The notes: generated by a model not told the origin, from the letters alone. DNA of 49,201 nt from Gemmiger sp. An87 (GCF_002159185.1 NZ_NFHD01000026.1:1-49201); one strand, 5' to 3'; positions 22,167-31,749 are shown, counted from the stretch's first letter. A program made the numbers and translations.

Positions 22167-23294
22167 ATGACAAAGCAAAGAAAATGGTTCAAACGAATCG
22201 GGCTGGCGCTGCTGGCGCTCGTGCTGGCTCTGGTGCTGGCGGTGGGGGGCTATGTGCTCTACCTGCAAACCGGCTATTACCGAATTCCGGACGGGGAGGT
22301 TCTGGCAGTGGAAAATCCCCAGGCCGGGCAGCTGGCCCCCGGGCAGGACTACACCGCCCTGACCTACAACATCGGCTTCGGGGCCTACGGGCCGGACTAC
22401 AGCTTCTTCATGGACACCGGCACCATGGCGGACGGCACCCCGGTGCAGGGCCGCTGGGGCAAGGCCAAAAGCAAGGATGCGGTGCTGGCCAACACCCAGG
22501 GCGCGCTGGAGACCATCGCTGCCCAGAACGCGGACTTTCTACTGCTGCAGGAGGTGGACGTGGACGCCCACCGCAGCTACCAGGTGGACCAGCGGGCCAT
22601 GCTGCGGGACGGCCTGCCCGGCTACGGCGCGGTGTTCGCCTCCAACTTCCACACCCGGTACCTGTTCTATCCCTTCCACGACCCCCACGGCGCAGTGGAC
22701 GCGGGCCTGCTCACCTTCAGCCGGTATTCGGTGAGCGAGGCGGTGCGCCGCAGCTACCCGGTGGACGAGAGCTTCTTTGTGAAATTCACCGACCTGGACC
22801 GCTGCTTTGCCCAGCTGCGCATCCCGGTGGAGGGCGGGGGAGAGCTGGTGCTCATCAACAGCCACATGTCCGCCTACGACGAGGGAGGCACCGTGCGGGC
22901 CCGCCAGCTGGAAATGCTCTGCGGCGTGATGCGTGAGGAATACGAAAAGGGTAATTACGTCATCGTGGGCGGCGACTTCAACCACGCCCTGGGCGAGGGG
23001 ATGGCCGAGGCCTTTGAAAGCGGCCAGCAGCTGCCGGGCTGGGTGGCCCAGCTCACCGACGCGGACCTGCCCGAGGGCTTTTCCCTCCAGCGGGCGGAAA
23101 ACCAGTACCAGACCCCCACCTGCCGCACCGCGGACATTCCCTGGGAGCAGGGGGTCAACTATACCACCGTGCTGGACGGGTTTATCGTCTCGGACAACAT
23201 CACCGCCACGGCGGAACATATCGACACCAATTTTGCTTACAGCGACCACAACCCGGTGAAGCTCACCTTCCGGCTGGGTCAGGCTGCGGAATAA
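22167..23294 (+). CDS. Membrane-anchored endonuclease/exonuclease/phosphatase (EEP) family protein
   Basis: 375 residues. An N-terminal membrane anchor (residues ~9-32, IGLALLALVLALVLAVGGYV) without a clear cleavage site is followed by an exported EEP domain. Its signature residues are visible: LTYNIGFG (metal-binding Asn), FLLLQEVD (catalytic Glu), LVLINSHMS, YVIVGGDFNH (D-x-N) and the final YSDHNPV (Asp-His pair). The family includes DNases, phosphoinositide phosphatases and sphingomyelinases; the substrate is not set by sequence. The position as first gene of the glp transcript suggests a role in releasing a glycerol- or phospho-compound outside the cell, but that is inference. Two adjacent ATGs (22164, 22167); the second has better spacing to AGAGG. 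Only 15 nt separate it from the next gene. Confidence 0.85.
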   Translation: MTKQRKWFKRIGLALLALVLALVLAVGGYVLYLQTGYYRIPDGEVLAVENPQAGQLAPGQDYTALTYNIGFGAYGPDYSFFMDTGTMADGTPVQGRWGKAKSKDAVLANTQGALETIAAQNADFLLLQEVDVDAHRSYQVDQRAMLRDGLPGYGAVFASNFHTRYLFYPFHDPHGAVDAGLLTFSRYSVSEAVRRSYPVDESFFVKFTDLDRCFAQLRIPVEGGGELVLINSHMSAYDEGGTVRARQLEMLCGVMREEYEKGNYVIVGGDFNHALGEGMAEAFESGQQLPGWVAQLTDADLPEGFSLQRAENQYQTPTCRTADIPWEQGVNYTTVLDGFIVSDNITATAEHIDTNFAYSDHNPVKLTFRLGQAAE

Positions 23295-23309
23295 AAGGAG
23301 GAAACAGTT

Positions 23310-24761
23310 ATGGTAGATGTGGCAATCATCGGCTGCGGCGTGACCGGCGCGGCGGTGGCATACCACCTGGCGAAAAAGCAGGTCAGCGTGCTGATTCTGG
23401 AAGCGGAAAACGATGTGTCCATGGGTACCACCAAGGCCAACAGCGCCATTTTGCACGCGGGCTACGACCCGGAGCCCGGCACCGCCATGGCCCGGCTGAA
23501 CGTGCGGGGCAGCGCAATGGCAAAGGAAATCTGCGCCGCGCTGGATGTGCCCTACAAGCAGATTGGCAGCTTTGTGGTGGCCTTCGGCCCCGAGCAGGAG
23601 AAGACCCTGCGGCGGCTTTATGAAAACGGCACCGCCAACGGGGTGCCAGGGCTGGAGATTTTAAGCGGCGAAACCGCCCGGGAGCTGGAGCCGAACCTCT
23701 CGCCGGAGATCACCGCCGCCCTGCACGCGCCCAGCGCGGCCATCGTGAGCCCCTGGGAGTTCGCGCTGGCCATGGCGGAAAACGCGGTGGAAAACGGGGC
23801 TGACCTGCACTTGGAAACCCGGGTCACCGGCCTTGCCCCCATCGAGGGCGGCTGGAAGATCGAGACCACCAAGGGCGACTTTGAAGCCCGCTTTGTGGTG
23901 AACGCCGCCGGTGTGGACGCGGGCAAAGTGCACGCGCTGGCCGCGCCGGAGAATTTTGTCACGAAACCCTGCCGGGGCGAGTATTACCTGCTGGACAAAT
24001 CCGCCGGCAGCACCGTGGGCCGGGTCATCTTCCAGTGCCCCACCGCCGCGGGCAAGGGCGTGCTGGTGGCCCCCACGGTACACGGCAATCTGATCGTCGG
24101 CCCCAACGCCCAGGACATTGCGGATTCCGCCGACACCGCCACCACCGCCCAGGGCCTTGCCCAGGTGGCCCAGAGTGCACGGAAAAGCGTGCCCGGCGTG
24201 GACCTTTCCGCCTGCATCCGCAACTTTGCGGGCATCCGAGCCAACACCGACCGGCCGGATTTCGTCATCCAGTGGGCGGCCCCCGGTATGCTGGACCTGG
24301 CGGGCATGAAAAGCCCGGGCCTTTCCGCCGCTGCCGCGGTGGGTGAGGAGGCCGTGGCCCTGCTCGAGCGGGCGGGCCTTGTTCTGACGGAGAAACCGAA
24401 CCCGGTGACCAGACGCACCCGGATTCGCTTCAAGGAACTGACCGGCGAGGAAAAAGCGGAGATCATCGCCCGGGAGCCCAGCTACGGCCGGGTCATCTGC
24501 CGGTGTGAGACCGTGACCGAGGGCGAGATCATCGCCGCCTGCCATACGGCCATCCCGCCCCGCAGCATCGACGGGGTCAAGCGCCGGGTGGGCGCGGGCA
24601 TGGGCCGCTGCCAGGGCGGCTTCTGCGGGCCGCGGGTCATGGAGATTTTAAGCCGGGAGCTGGGCAAGAGCCCGCTGGACATCCCGCAGGAGGGGGCGGC
24701 GAGCATCCTGCTCACCGGCCGGACAAAACAGGCACAGGCAAAGGGGGACAAAACCGTATGA
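23310..24761 (+). CDS. FAD-dependent glycerol-3-phosphate dehydrogenase-like oxidoreductase with BFD-type [2Fe-2S] domain
   Basis: 483 residues. A DAO-type FAD domain starts with VAIIGCGVTGAAVAYHL and has GTTKANSAILHAGYD, SPWEFALAMAENAVENG and GIRANTDRPDFVIQ. The C-terminal ~90 residues form a bacterioferritin-associated ferredoxin-like domain with four cysteines: VICRCETVTEGEI and GRCQGGFCGPRVM. This combination is that of GlpA-like anaerobic G3P dehydrogenases and the related L-2-hydroxyglutarate oxidase-like proteins; the glpK/glpP context favours glycerol-3-phosphate. Electrons would pass to the next-gene flavoprotein. AAAGGAGGAAAC precedes the ATG. Its stop overlaps the following start by 4 nt. 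Confidence 0.85.
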   Translation: MVDVAIIGCGVTGAAVAYHLAKKQVSVLILEAENDVSMGTTKANSAILHAGYDPEPGTAMARLNVRGSAMAKEICAALDVPYKQIGSFVVAFGPEQEKTLRRLYENGTANGVPGLEILSGETARELEPNLSPEITAALHAPSAAIVSPWEFALAMAENAVENGADLHLETRVTGLAPIEGGWKIETTKGDFEARFVVNAAGVDAGKVHALAAPENFVTKPCRGEYYLLDKSAGSTVGRVIFQCPTAAGKGVLVAPTVHGNLIVGPNAQDIADSADTATTAQGLAQVAQSARKSVPGVDLSACIRNFAGIRANTDRPDFVIQWAAPGMLDLAGMKSPGLSAAAAVGEEAVALLERAGLVLTEKPNPVTRRTRIRFKELTGEEKAEIIAREPSYGRVICRCETVTEGEIIAACHTAIPPRSIDGVKRRVGAGMGRCQGGFCGPRVMEILSRELGKSPLDIPQEGAASILLTGRTKQAQAKGDKTV

Positions 24762-26029
24762 CAGACCGGCAGGAATATGATGTAATTGTGGTGGGCGGCG
24801 GCCCGGCGGGCCTTGCAGCCGCCCTGAGCGCCCGGGAAAACGGCGCGGAGCAGGTGCTGATTCTGGAGCGGGACGAGGAGCTGGGCGGTATTCTGAACCA
24901 GTGCATCCACAACGGCTTCGGCCTGCACCATTTTAAAGAGGAGCTCACCGGCCCGGAATACGCCGGGCGGTTCATCCAGCAGCTGGAGGGCACCGGCATC
25001 GAAGTGATGCTGGGGGCCATGGTGCTGGAGGTAAACGCCCAGGCCCACACCGTGCAGGCCATCAGCAAAACGCTGGGCTACCGGCTGCTGCGGGGCAAGA
25101 GCATCCTGCTGGCCATGGGCTGCCGGGAGCGCACAAGGGGCGCCATCGGCATCCCCGGCACCCGCCCGGCGGGCGTGTTCACTGCGGGTGCGGCCCAGCG
25201 GTATGTGAACATGGAAGGCTACATGGTGGGCAAGCGGGTGCTGATCCTGGGCAGCGGCGACATCGGCCTCATCATGGCCCGCCGCATGACGCTGGAGGGC
25301 GCCAAGGTGCTGGCCTGCGTGGAGGTCATGCCCTATTCCGGCGGCCTGATGCGCAACATCGTCCAGTGCCTGCAGGACTACGATATCCCCCTGTATCTCT
25401 CCCACACCATCATCGACATCCAGGGCAAGGACCGGGTGGAGCGGGCCGTGGTGGCAAAGGTGGACGAAAACCGCCGCCCCATCCCCGGCACCGAGATGGT
25501 CTTTGACTGCGACACCATCCTCTTGAGTGTGGGACTGATTCCGGAAAATGAGCTCACCAGCGGCGCGGGCATCACTCTGGACCCCCGCACCAAGGGGCCG
25601 GTGGTGTTTGAAAACATGGAGACCAGTGCCCCCGGCGTGTTCGCCTGCGGCAACGTGGTGCATGTGCACGATCTGGTGGACTTCGTCACCGCCGAGAGCC
25701 AGCGGGCCGGAGCCGCCGCCGCCCGGTATGCGAAGGGGCAGACAAACCACGGCCCGGCGGTGGAGATTCAAAATGGCGTGGGCGTGGGCTACACCGTGCC
25801 CCAGAAATACCGCCCGGCGGCGGTGGACAAAAAGCTGGAGATCTTCTTCCGGGTGCGCCGGGTGTACGGCAATTCGGCGGTGGTGGTCACCAGCGAGGGC
25901 CAGCCGCTGGCCCGCTTCAAGCGGGAGCATCTGGCCCCCGGTGAGATGGAGCACATCACCCTGCCCGCCGCCCTGCTGGCAAAGGCAAAGGGCGGGCTGC
26001 AGGTGGCAGTAGAGGAGGAACAGGCATGA
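24758..26029 (+). CDS. FAD/NAD(P)-dependent pyridine nucleotide-disulfide-type oxidoreductase, glp operon
   Basis: 423 residues. The FAD-binding motif VIVVGGGPAGLAAALSA lies at residues 7-23, and a second nucleotide-binding motif, VLILGSGDIGLIMARRM, at about 162-178. GVFACGNVVHVHDLVDFVT near residue 290 closes the FAD site. This is the partner flavoprotein regularly encoded between the GlpA-like dehydrogenase and DUF1667 in Firmicutes; it probably moves electrons from the dehydrogenase to NAD(P) or a ferredoxin. It overlaps its neighbours by 4 nt on both sides (ATGA), so stoichiometric expression is likely. Confidence 0.85.
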   Translation: MTDRQEYDVIVVGGGPAGLAAALSARENGAEQVLILERDEELGGILNQCIHNGFGLHHFKEELTGPEYAGRFIQQLEGTGIEVMLGAMVLEVNAQAHTVQAISKTLGYRLLRGKSILLAMGCRERTRGAIGIPGTRPAGVFTAGAAQRYVNMEGYMVGKRVLILGSGDIGLIMARRMTLEGAKVLACVEVMPYSGGLMRNIVQCLQDYDIPLYLSHTIIDIQGKDRVERAVVAKVDENRRPIPGTEMVFDCDTILLSVGLIPENELTSGAGITLDPRTKGPVVFENMETSAPGVFACGNVVHVHDLVDFVTAESQRAGAAAARYAKGQTNHGPAVEIQNGVGVGYTVPQKYRPAAVDKKLEIFFRVRRVYGNSAVVVTSEGQPLARFKREHLAPGEMEHITLPAALLAKAKGGLQVAVEEEQA

Positions 26030-26403
26030 AGGAACTGATCTGCATTGTGTGCCCCAAGGGCTGCCGTCTGCACGTGGACGAGAACGATGGGTACAAAGTG
26101 ACGGGAAATACCTGCCCACGGGGCGAAGAATATGGTAAAATAGAACTAACAAACCCCACCCGCACCATCACCAGCACGGTGGCCGTGCGGGGTGCGGCCC
26201 ATCCCCGCTGCCCGGTGAAGAGCACCAAGCCCATTCCCAAGGGACTGATTTTTGAGGCCATGCAAACGCTGGATGGCCTGGAGCTGACCGCGCCGGTGGC
26301 CCTTGGCCAGGTGGCGGTGGCCAACGTGTGCGGCACCGGGGCGGACTTTGTGACCACCCGCGCGCTGGAGGCCCAGGGCGCGGCAAAGGAGGAAATGCAA
26401 TGA
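26026..26403 (+). CDS. DUF1667 protein, likely iron-sulfur subunit of the G3P dehydrogenase complex
   Basis: 125 residues. The N-terminal [12 protein letters not shown] and [10 protein letters not shown] form a four-cysteine set suited to an iron-sulfur cluster; [11 protein letters not shown] and [18 protein letters not shown] are family marks of DUF1667. Members are found almost only beside the two flavoproteins above, so a small electron-transfer subunit is the natural inference; there is no biochemical proof that I know. Coupled by 4-nt overlaps to both neighbours. Confidence 0.88.
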   Translation: MKELICIVCPKGCRLHVDENDGYKVTGNTCPRGEEYGKIELTNPTRTITSTVAVRGAAHPRCPVKSTKPIPKGLIFEAMQTLDGLELTAPVALGQVAVANVCGTGADFVTTRALEAQGAAKEEMQ

Positions 26404-27899
26404 GCAGCCGGTACATCCTTGCCCTGGACCAGGGAACCACCAGCAGCCGGGCGATTCTGTTCGATGAGGAGCAGAACATCCTGGAAATGACCCAGCGGGA
26501 GTTTGAGCAGATCTACCCCAAAGAGGGCTGGGTGGAGCACGACGCCATGGAGATCTGGTCCAGCCAGTACAGCGTGATGATGGAGGTGGTGGCAAAAAGC
26601 GGGGTGGACCCGGCGGCCATCGCGGGCATCGGCATCACCAACCAGCGGGAGACCACCATCCTGTGGGAAAAGGAGACCGGCCGCCCCATCTATAACGCCA
26701 TCGTGTGGCAGTGCCGCCGCACCGCCCCCATCATTGACGCGCTGGTGGCAAAGGGCTACGGCGAGACCATCCGCAAAAAGACCGGCCTTGTGCCGGATGC
26801 CTACTTCTCCGCCAGCAAGATCAAGTGGATTCTGGACCAGGTGCCCGGCAGCCGGGAACGGGCCGCCAAGGGCGAAATCCTGTTCGGCACCGTGGACACC
26901 TGGCTGGTCTGGAAGCTCACCGGCGGCAAGGCCCACGTGACCGACCGCACCAACGCCTCCCGCACCATGCTGTATAACATTGATACGCTGGACTGGGACG
27001 ACGAGCTGCTGGAGCTGTTGGACATTCCCCGGGCCATGCTGCCCACCGTCTGCTCCTCCAGTGAGATCTACGGCTATACCACCATCGGCCCGGTGCAGGT
27101 GCCGGTGGCGGGCATCGCGGGCGACCAGCAGGCCGCCCTCTTCGGGCAGGGGTGCTTTGAGGCCGGGCAGGCCAAAAACACCTACGGCACCGGCTGCTTT
27201 TTGCTCATGAATACCGGCGAAACCCGCCACCAGAGCGAAAACGGCCTGCTCACCACCATCGCGGCCACCGTGAAGGGCCAGCCGGTGCAGTATGCGCTGG
27301 AGGGCAGCGTGTTCGTGGGCGGCGCGGTCATCCAGTGGCTGCGGGACGAGATGCGATTCTTCACCGAAAGCCGGGATGCGGAGTACTACGCCCAGAAGGT
27401 GCAGGACACCGGCGGCGTGTATCTGGTGCCCGCCTTCACGGGCCTCGGCGCGCCCCACTGGGATATGTATGCCCGGGGCTGCATTGTGGGCATCACCCGG
27501 GGCACCAAGCGGGAGCACATCATCCGGGCGGCACAGGAGTCCATCGCCTATCAGTCGGCGGATTTAGTGGCTGCCATGGAGAAGGACACCGGCATCCCCC
27601 TGAGTGTACTCAAGGTGGACGGCGGCGCCTCCCGGGACCGCTTTTTGATGCAGTTCCAGGCGGATATTCTGAACAAGGCGGTGCGCCGCCCCATGATTCG
27701 GGAGACCACCGCCCTGGGCGCGGCCTACCTGGCCGGTCTGGCGGTGGGCGTCTGGAAGGACACCGACGAGATCAGCCGCCTGTGGAGCTGCGATGTGGAC
27801 TTCGCCCCCGACATGGCCGAGGACAAGCGCGCCCGGCTGCTGGCAGGCTGGCACAAGGCCGTGGGCCGGAGCCTTGACTGGGCAAGGCCGGAGGAATAA
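26400..27899 (+). CDS. glpK: Glycerol kinase
   Basis: 499 residues, FGGY family, phosphorylating glycerol to sn-glycerol-3-phosphate with ATP in the cytosol. Visible are the phosphate loop [32 protein letters not shown], the catalytic-Asp region [34 protein letters not shown] and [16 protein letters not shown]. Length and motifs are normal. The start overlaps the DUF1667 stop (ATGA), with AAAGGAGG upstream. Last gene of the operon: with the dehydrogenase genes it converts glycerol to dihydroxyacetone phosphate. The His of the Firmicutes PTS phosphorylation loop cannot be assigned with confidence. No glpF-type uptake gene is in the operon. Confidence 0.96.
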   Translation: MSSRYILALDQGTTSSRAILFDEEQNILEMTQREFEQIYPKEGWVEHDAMEIWSSQYSVMMEVVAKSGVDPAAIAGIGITNQRETTILWEKETGRPIYNAIVWQCRRTAPIIDALVAKGYGETIRKKTGLVPDAYFSASKIKWILDQVPGSRERAAKGEILFGTVDTWLVWKLTGGKAHVTDRTNASRTMLYNIDTLDWDDELLELLDIPRAMLPTVCSSSEIYGYTTIGPVQVPVAGIAGDQQAALFGQGCFEAGQAKNTYGTGCFLLMNTGETRHQSENGLLTTIAATVKGQPVQYALEGSVFVGGAVIQWLRDEMRFFTESRDAEYYAQKVQDTGGVYLVPAFTGLGAPHWDMYARGCIVGITRGTKREHIIRAAQESIAYQSADLVAAMEKDTGIPLSVLKVDGGASRDRFLMQFQADILNKAVRRPMIRETTALGAAYLAGLAVGVWKDTDEISRLWSCDVDFAPDMAEDKRARLLAGWHKAVGRSLDWARPEE

Positions 27900-27913
27900 C
27901 CGGAAGAAAAAAC

Positions 27914-27952
27914 ACAAAAATCCCCGAGGGAATTTCCCTCGGGGATTTTTGC
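27914..27952. terminator. Bidirectional terminator between glpK and nrdB
   Basis: AAAAATCCCCGAGGG pairs with CCCTCGGGGATTTTT; near-perfect symmetry gives T runs in both directions for the convergent genes. Confidence 0.9.
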
Positions 27953-27977
27953 TGTTATGGGAAAGTTAAAATCAGGC

Positions 27978-29021
27978 TTACAGGTCATCCACCAGCGCGG
28001 TGCTCTTGGCGTAGGCGGTGCTTTTGGCCTCGAAGAAATCGGTCTTCACCATGTTGGCGTTGGAATACTGGCTCACCCAGCTCATGGAGGCGGGTTCGGT
28101 CTGGTTGTCTTCAAAGAGGGGCCCGAACCCGAGGCCGGTCCAGCGCAGATTGCCCAGATAACGGATGTAGTCGGTGACCATCTGCTTGGTCAGGCCGGGA
28201 ATGGCGTCACCGATCACGTAATGGCCCCAGGCGATTTCCTGCCGCACGCCCTCCTCCAGCATCTCCTTTAAGACCTGCACGTTCTCGGGGCTGAACAGCT
28301 CCGGCTCCTCCTTCTGCAATTCCAAGAGAATATTTCGGAACAGCCACAGGTGGGTGTTCTCGTCCCGGTTGATGTAGCGGATCTCCTGGGCCGAGCCGGG
28401 CATCTTGCCGTTGCGGGCCAGGTTGTAGAAGAACATGAAGCCGCTGTAAAAGTAGATGCCCTCCAGAATGTAGTTGGCCATCATCACTTTCAGCAGGGTG
28501 AAGGGGTCCTTGTGCTGCTGGAACTCGTTGTACAGATCGCCGATGAAGGTGTTCCGGCGCAGCAGGTGCTCGTCGGTCTTCCACTGGTAGAGGATGTCGT
28601 TGCGCTCCACCGGGCTGCAGATGCTGTCCAGCATATAGCTGTAGCTCTGGCTGTGCACGCACTCCTGAAACGCCTGGATGGACAGGCACAGATTCACCTC
28701 GTTGGCGGTGATGTATTCCCCGATGTTGGGCAGGTTGGCGGTCTGGATGGAGTCCAGAAAGACCAGAAAGCTGAGGATTTTATCGTAGGCGGTGCGCTCG
28801 GCGGCGGACAGGTTCGGGTAATCCTTGGTGTCCTGGGCCAGGTTGATCTCCTCAGGAATCCAGAAGTTGTTCATGGCCTGGCGGTACCAGTCGCTCACCC
28901 AGGCGTAGCGCATGTTGTTGAAGTCGTTCAGGTTGGTGGTATTGCCCCCGATCATCCGCCGCAGGCGCACGTCGGTGTCACCGCCCGGGTTGAAGAGGGG
29001 CTTTTTGATCAGCTGAGTCAT
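27978..29021 (-). CDS. nrdB: Class I ribonucleotide reductase, beta (small) subunit
   Basis: 347 residues, the di-metal radical subunit. The ligand set is visible: D90 (FLVFLD), E120 and H123 in QECVH, later Glu/His residues (ENTHLWLF). The radical tyrosine is Y127 in HSQSYSYM, four residues after the His, so this is a tyrosyl-radical type rather than the Chlamydia-like Phe form. The tail ends in VDDL, typical of the segment that binds the large subunit. It is translated 30 nt after nrdA from the same transcript. Its oxygen-dependent activation is notable in a presumed anaerobe, which usually also has a class III enzyme elsewhere. Confidence 0.94.
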   Translation of the reverse strand: MTQLIKKPLFNPGGDTDVRLRRMIGGNTTNLNDFNNMRYAWVSDWYRQAMNNFWIPEEINLAQDTKDYPNLSAAERTAYDKILSFLVFLDSIQTANLPNIGEYITANEVNLCLSIQAFQECVHSQSYSYMLDSICSPVERNDILYQWKTDEHLLRRNTFIGDLYNEFQQHKDPFTLLKVMMANYILEGIYFYSGFMFFYNLARNGKMPGSAQEIRYINRDENTHLWLFRNILLELQKEEPELFSPENVQVLKEMLEEGVRQEIAWGHYVIGDAIPGLTKQMVTDYIRYLGNLRWTGLGFGPLFEDNQTEPASMSWVSQYSNANMVKTDFFEAKSTAYAKSTALVDDL

Positions 29022-29051
29022 GGTTCACACTCCTTCAGAATGGGCCGGGGG

Positions 29052-31565
29052 TCAGGAAGAGCAGCTCTCGCACTCTTCCACTTCCAGCGATTTGCTGCGG
29101 ATGTAGTAGATGGTCTTTACGCCCTGTTCCCAGGCCAGCAGGTACAGGTTCAGCACCTGGCGCAGGGTGTAGTCGTTGGTGATGTACAGGTTCATGCTCT
29201 GGGCCTGGTCGATGTGCCGCCCGCGTACGCCCGCCGCCCGCACGCTCCAGCTCTGGTCGATCTGGTGGGCGTTCTTGTAATACCAGTAGGTGCGGGGGCC
29301 AAGCTCGGGGGCCACCCGGGGCAGCATGCTGCCCTTTTTCTCCTCCAGGAAGAAGCGCTTCATCACCGGGTCCACGCCCGCGGTGGTGCCGGCCAGAATG
29401 CTGGTAGAGCTGGTGGGGGCCACGGCCAGCAGATAGGCGTTGCGCATGCCCTGCTTTGCCACGGTGGCGGCCAGCTGCCGCCATTCGGGGCTTGTGTAGC
29501 CGCGCTTTGCAAAATACGCGCCGGTCTGCCAGTCGCTGCCCTCGAAGGCGGAGTAGCTGCCTTTTTCGGCGGCGATGGCGCTGCTGGCGGCGATGGCTGC
29601 CTTGTTGATGGTCTCGAACACCTCGTCCGCGAAGGCCAGGTGCTCCTCGCTCTCCCACCGGATGCCCGCCTTGGCCAGCATGTGGTGGTAGCCGCTCACG
29701 CCCAGGCCGATGCTCCGGTACTTCCGGTTGGTGAGCTTGGCGTAGGGCAGGGGATAGAAGTTCAGGTCGATCACGTTGTCCAGCGCCCGCACCGCGGTGG
29801 CCACCACCTGGCTCATGTAGGCCTTGTTGGTCACCGGCAGGTTGCCCAGAGACAGGCTGGCCAGATTGCAGACCACGAACTCGCCGGGGCGGGTGGTGGT
29901 GACCACCACCGGGTCGCCCTGCTCGGTGGAGATTTCGGTGCTTACCGTCTCGATGGGGGCCATGTTCTGGGCGATCTCGGTGCAGAGGTTGGAGCAGTAG
30001 ATCATGCCCTTGTGGCCGTTGGGGTTGGCCCGGTTCACCGCGTCCCGGTTGAAGGTGAAGGGGGTGCCGGTCTCCACCGCGCTTTTCAGAATCAGCCGCA
30101 CCAGCTCCTTCACGGTGACGGTGCGCTTCTGGATGCGGGGGTCGGCCACGCAGTCCCGGTAGCGGGTCTCCCACTCCTCGCCCCAGTAATCCTCCAGGCA
30201 GTAGCCCTTCACCGTCTCGATCTGGTGGGGGCACATCAGGTGCCAGGGGGCGTCCAGATTTTCTTTTGCCAGCTTCCAGAACAGGTCCGGGTAGCACACC
30301 GCCGGGAATACGTCGTGGGCCTTCATCCGGTCGTCGCCGTTGTTGGTGCGCAGCTGCAGAAACTCCGGCAGGTCCTTGTGCCAGGCGTCCAGATACACCG
30401 CAACCGCGCCCTGGCGCACGCCCAGCTGGTCCACCGCCACCGCGGTGTCGTTTACAAGGCGAATCCAGCGGATCACGCCGCCGGCCGCGCCCTCAAAGCC
30501 CCGGATGCTGCCGCCCGCGGCCCGCACCTTGCCGAAGTAAAGACCCATGCCGCCGCCGAACTTGCTCACCTGGGCGAAGTTGTCCACGCTGCGGTAGATG
30601 CCCTCCAGGCTGTCCGGCACGGTGTCGATGAAGCAGCTGGACAGCTGGTGGTAGGGCTTGCGGGCATTGGACAGGGTGGGGGTGGCCATGGTCACCTCCA
30701 TCCGGCTGAGCATGTCGTAGAACTTTTTCACCCAGCCCAGCCGGTCGGTTTTCTCCTCCATGGCAAGGTGCAGCGCGATGCCCAGGAACATCTCCTGGGG
30801 CGTTTCCAGCGCCACGTGCTGACGGGTGTGGATCACATACCGCTTGAGCAGCAGGTCCAGACCGGAATAGGTGAACAGCTTGTCCCGCTCGGGACAGAGG
30901 AAGGCCGCAGCCTCGCCGATCTCGGCCCGGGAATAGTGCTCCAGAATGTAGTTGCCGTAGAGGCCCTCGTCGGTCAGATAGCGCAGCTTGTCATAAAGGG
31001 TATGAATGCCCCGGCGGGAAAGCTCGCTCTCCAGCCGCAGCGAAAACGAGAGGTTCAGCAGCCGCGCCGCGATGAATTCCCATTTGGGTGCCTCGGGGCT
31101 GGTCAGCTCCACCGCCGCCTTGGTCAGAGCGGCCAGCAGCTCGGCGGTGTCCATCTCCGGCTTTGCAAAGCCCGCGAACCGGGCCGCCAGCGCGGTGAGG
31201 GGATAAACCAGCTGGTCAAAGTCCTTCTGGATGCCCACCAGGCACTCCTCCAGACCGGGCGCGTTCACCTGCGCCGCAATGGTCTGGCGGGCAGCCCGCA
31301 GCTCAGCGTGGCGGGAACGGTAAAGAATGTAGCTTTTGGCGGCCTCAAAGTGGCCCTGCTCCATCAGCGCCCGCTCCACCTGGTCCTGAATCTGCTCCAC
31401 CGTGACCAGTTCGCCGGTCAGCCGCTCGGTCACCGCGTCCAGCAGCCCGGCCAGCTGTTCCACGCTGGGCGCCTGGCCCACGCTGGCAAAGGATTTTTCC
31501 ATGGCGGCAAGAATCTTGCCCCCGTCGAAGGCCTCGGCCTGGCCGCTGCGCTTTTGAATCTGCAT
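29052..31565 (-). CDS. nrdA: Class I ribonucleoside-diphosphate reductase, alpha (large) subunit
   Basis: 837 residues. An ATP-cone allosteric domain occupies residues 1-~90 (MQIQKRSGQAEAFDGGKI, VEQIQDQVERALMEQGHFEA). The catalytic barrel follows, with TLSNARKPYHQLSSCFIDT (active-site Cys), FTFNRDAVNRANP, YCSNLCTEIAQN (Asn-Cys-Glu of the thiyl site), and LAVAPTSSTSILAGTTAGV. The C-terminal ECESCSS carries the CxxC pair that exchanges with thioredoxin or glutaredoxin. The start at 31565 is preceded by GGGAGGAAAC. The promoter carries two NrdR boxes, so NrdR/dNTP control is expected. Confidence 0.95.
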   Translation of the reverse strand: MQIQKRSGQAEAFDGGKILAAMEKSFASVGQAPSVEQLAGLLDAVTERLTGELVTVEQIQDQVERALMEQGHFEAAKSYILYRSRHAELRAARQTIAAQVNAPGLEECLVGIQKDFDQLVYPLTALAARFAGFAKPEMDTAELLAALTKAAVELTSPEAPKWEFIAARLLNLSFSLRLESELSRRGIHTLYDKLRYLTDEGLYGNYILEHYSRAEIGEAAAFLCPERDKLFTYSGLDLLLKRYVIHTRQHVALETPQEMFLGIALHLAMEEKTDRLGWVKKFYDMLSRMEVTMATPTLSNARKPYHQLSSCFIDTVPDSLEGIYRSVDNFAQVSKFGGGMGLYFGKVRAAGGSIRGFEGAAGGVIRWIRLVNDTAVAVDQLGVRQGAVAVYLDAWHKDLPEFLQLRTNNGDDRMKAHDVFPAVCYPDLFWKLAKENLDAPWHLMCPHQIETVKGYCLEDYWGEEWETRYRDCVADPRIQKRTVTVKELVRLILKSAVETGTPFTFNRDAVNRANPNGHKGMIYCSNLCTEIAQNMAPIETVSTEISTEQGDPVVVTTTRPGEFVVCNLASLSLGNLPVTNKAYMSQVVATAVRALDNVIDLNFYPLPYAKLTNRKYRSIGLGVSGYHHMLAKAGIRWESEEHLAFADEVFETINKAAIAASSAIAAEKGSYSAFEGSDWQTGAYFAKRGYTSPEWRQLAATVAKQGMRNAYLLAVAPTSSTSILAGTTAGVDPVMKRFFLEEKKGSMLPRVAPELGPRTYWYYKNAHQIDQSWSVRAAGVRGRHIDQAQSMNLYITNDYTLRQVLNLYLLAWEQGVKTIYYIRSKSLEVEECESCSS

Positions 31566-31603
31566 GGTGTTTCCTCCCGTGAATCGTTTTCAATGCGGAA
31601 TCT

Positions 31604-31633
31604 ATTATACACCACATCTAGCATCCGGTTCAA
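31604..31633 (-). promoter_or_regulatory. Promoter of nrdAB
   Basis: Read leftward: TTGAAC (31628-31633), an 18-nt spacer and consensus TATAAT (31604-31609). The first NrdR box begins at the last base of the -10. Confidence 0.8.
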
Positions 31634-31656
31634 TGCGCAAAACCCATATCTGGTGT
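31609..31656. promoter_or_regulatory. Two NrdR boxes
   Basis: ACACCACATCTAGCAT (31609-31624) and AACCCATATCTGGTGT (31641-31656) both resemble the NrdR consensus ACACtatATCTaGTGT. They begin 32 bp apart, about three helical turns, the arrangement known for NrdR repression. One overlaps the spacer next to the -10, the other lies upstream of the -35. Confidence 0.8.
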
Positions 31657-31719
31657 GTGAATTATACTGAAATAGTGTACAAAATAGAGAAAATGCAACC
31701 AAGAGAAACGCCGGGCGGG

Positions 31720-31749
31720 ATGACAAGCTGCCCCATGTTCTGTTAGAAT
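31720..31749 (+). promoter_or_regulatory. Promoter of the TraX-family gene
   Basis: ATGACA (31720-31725), an 18-nt spacer and TAGAAT (31744-31749), with TGT before the -10. It diverges from nrdAB. Confidence 0.65.

Noticed and set aside
28350-31670. Very long open frame antisense to nrdAB (about 1100 codons)
   Set aside because: GC-rich coding DNA leaves long stop-free frames on the other strand; the translation is His/Val/Gly-rich without domains, and the opposite strand clearly encodes NrdA and NrdB.
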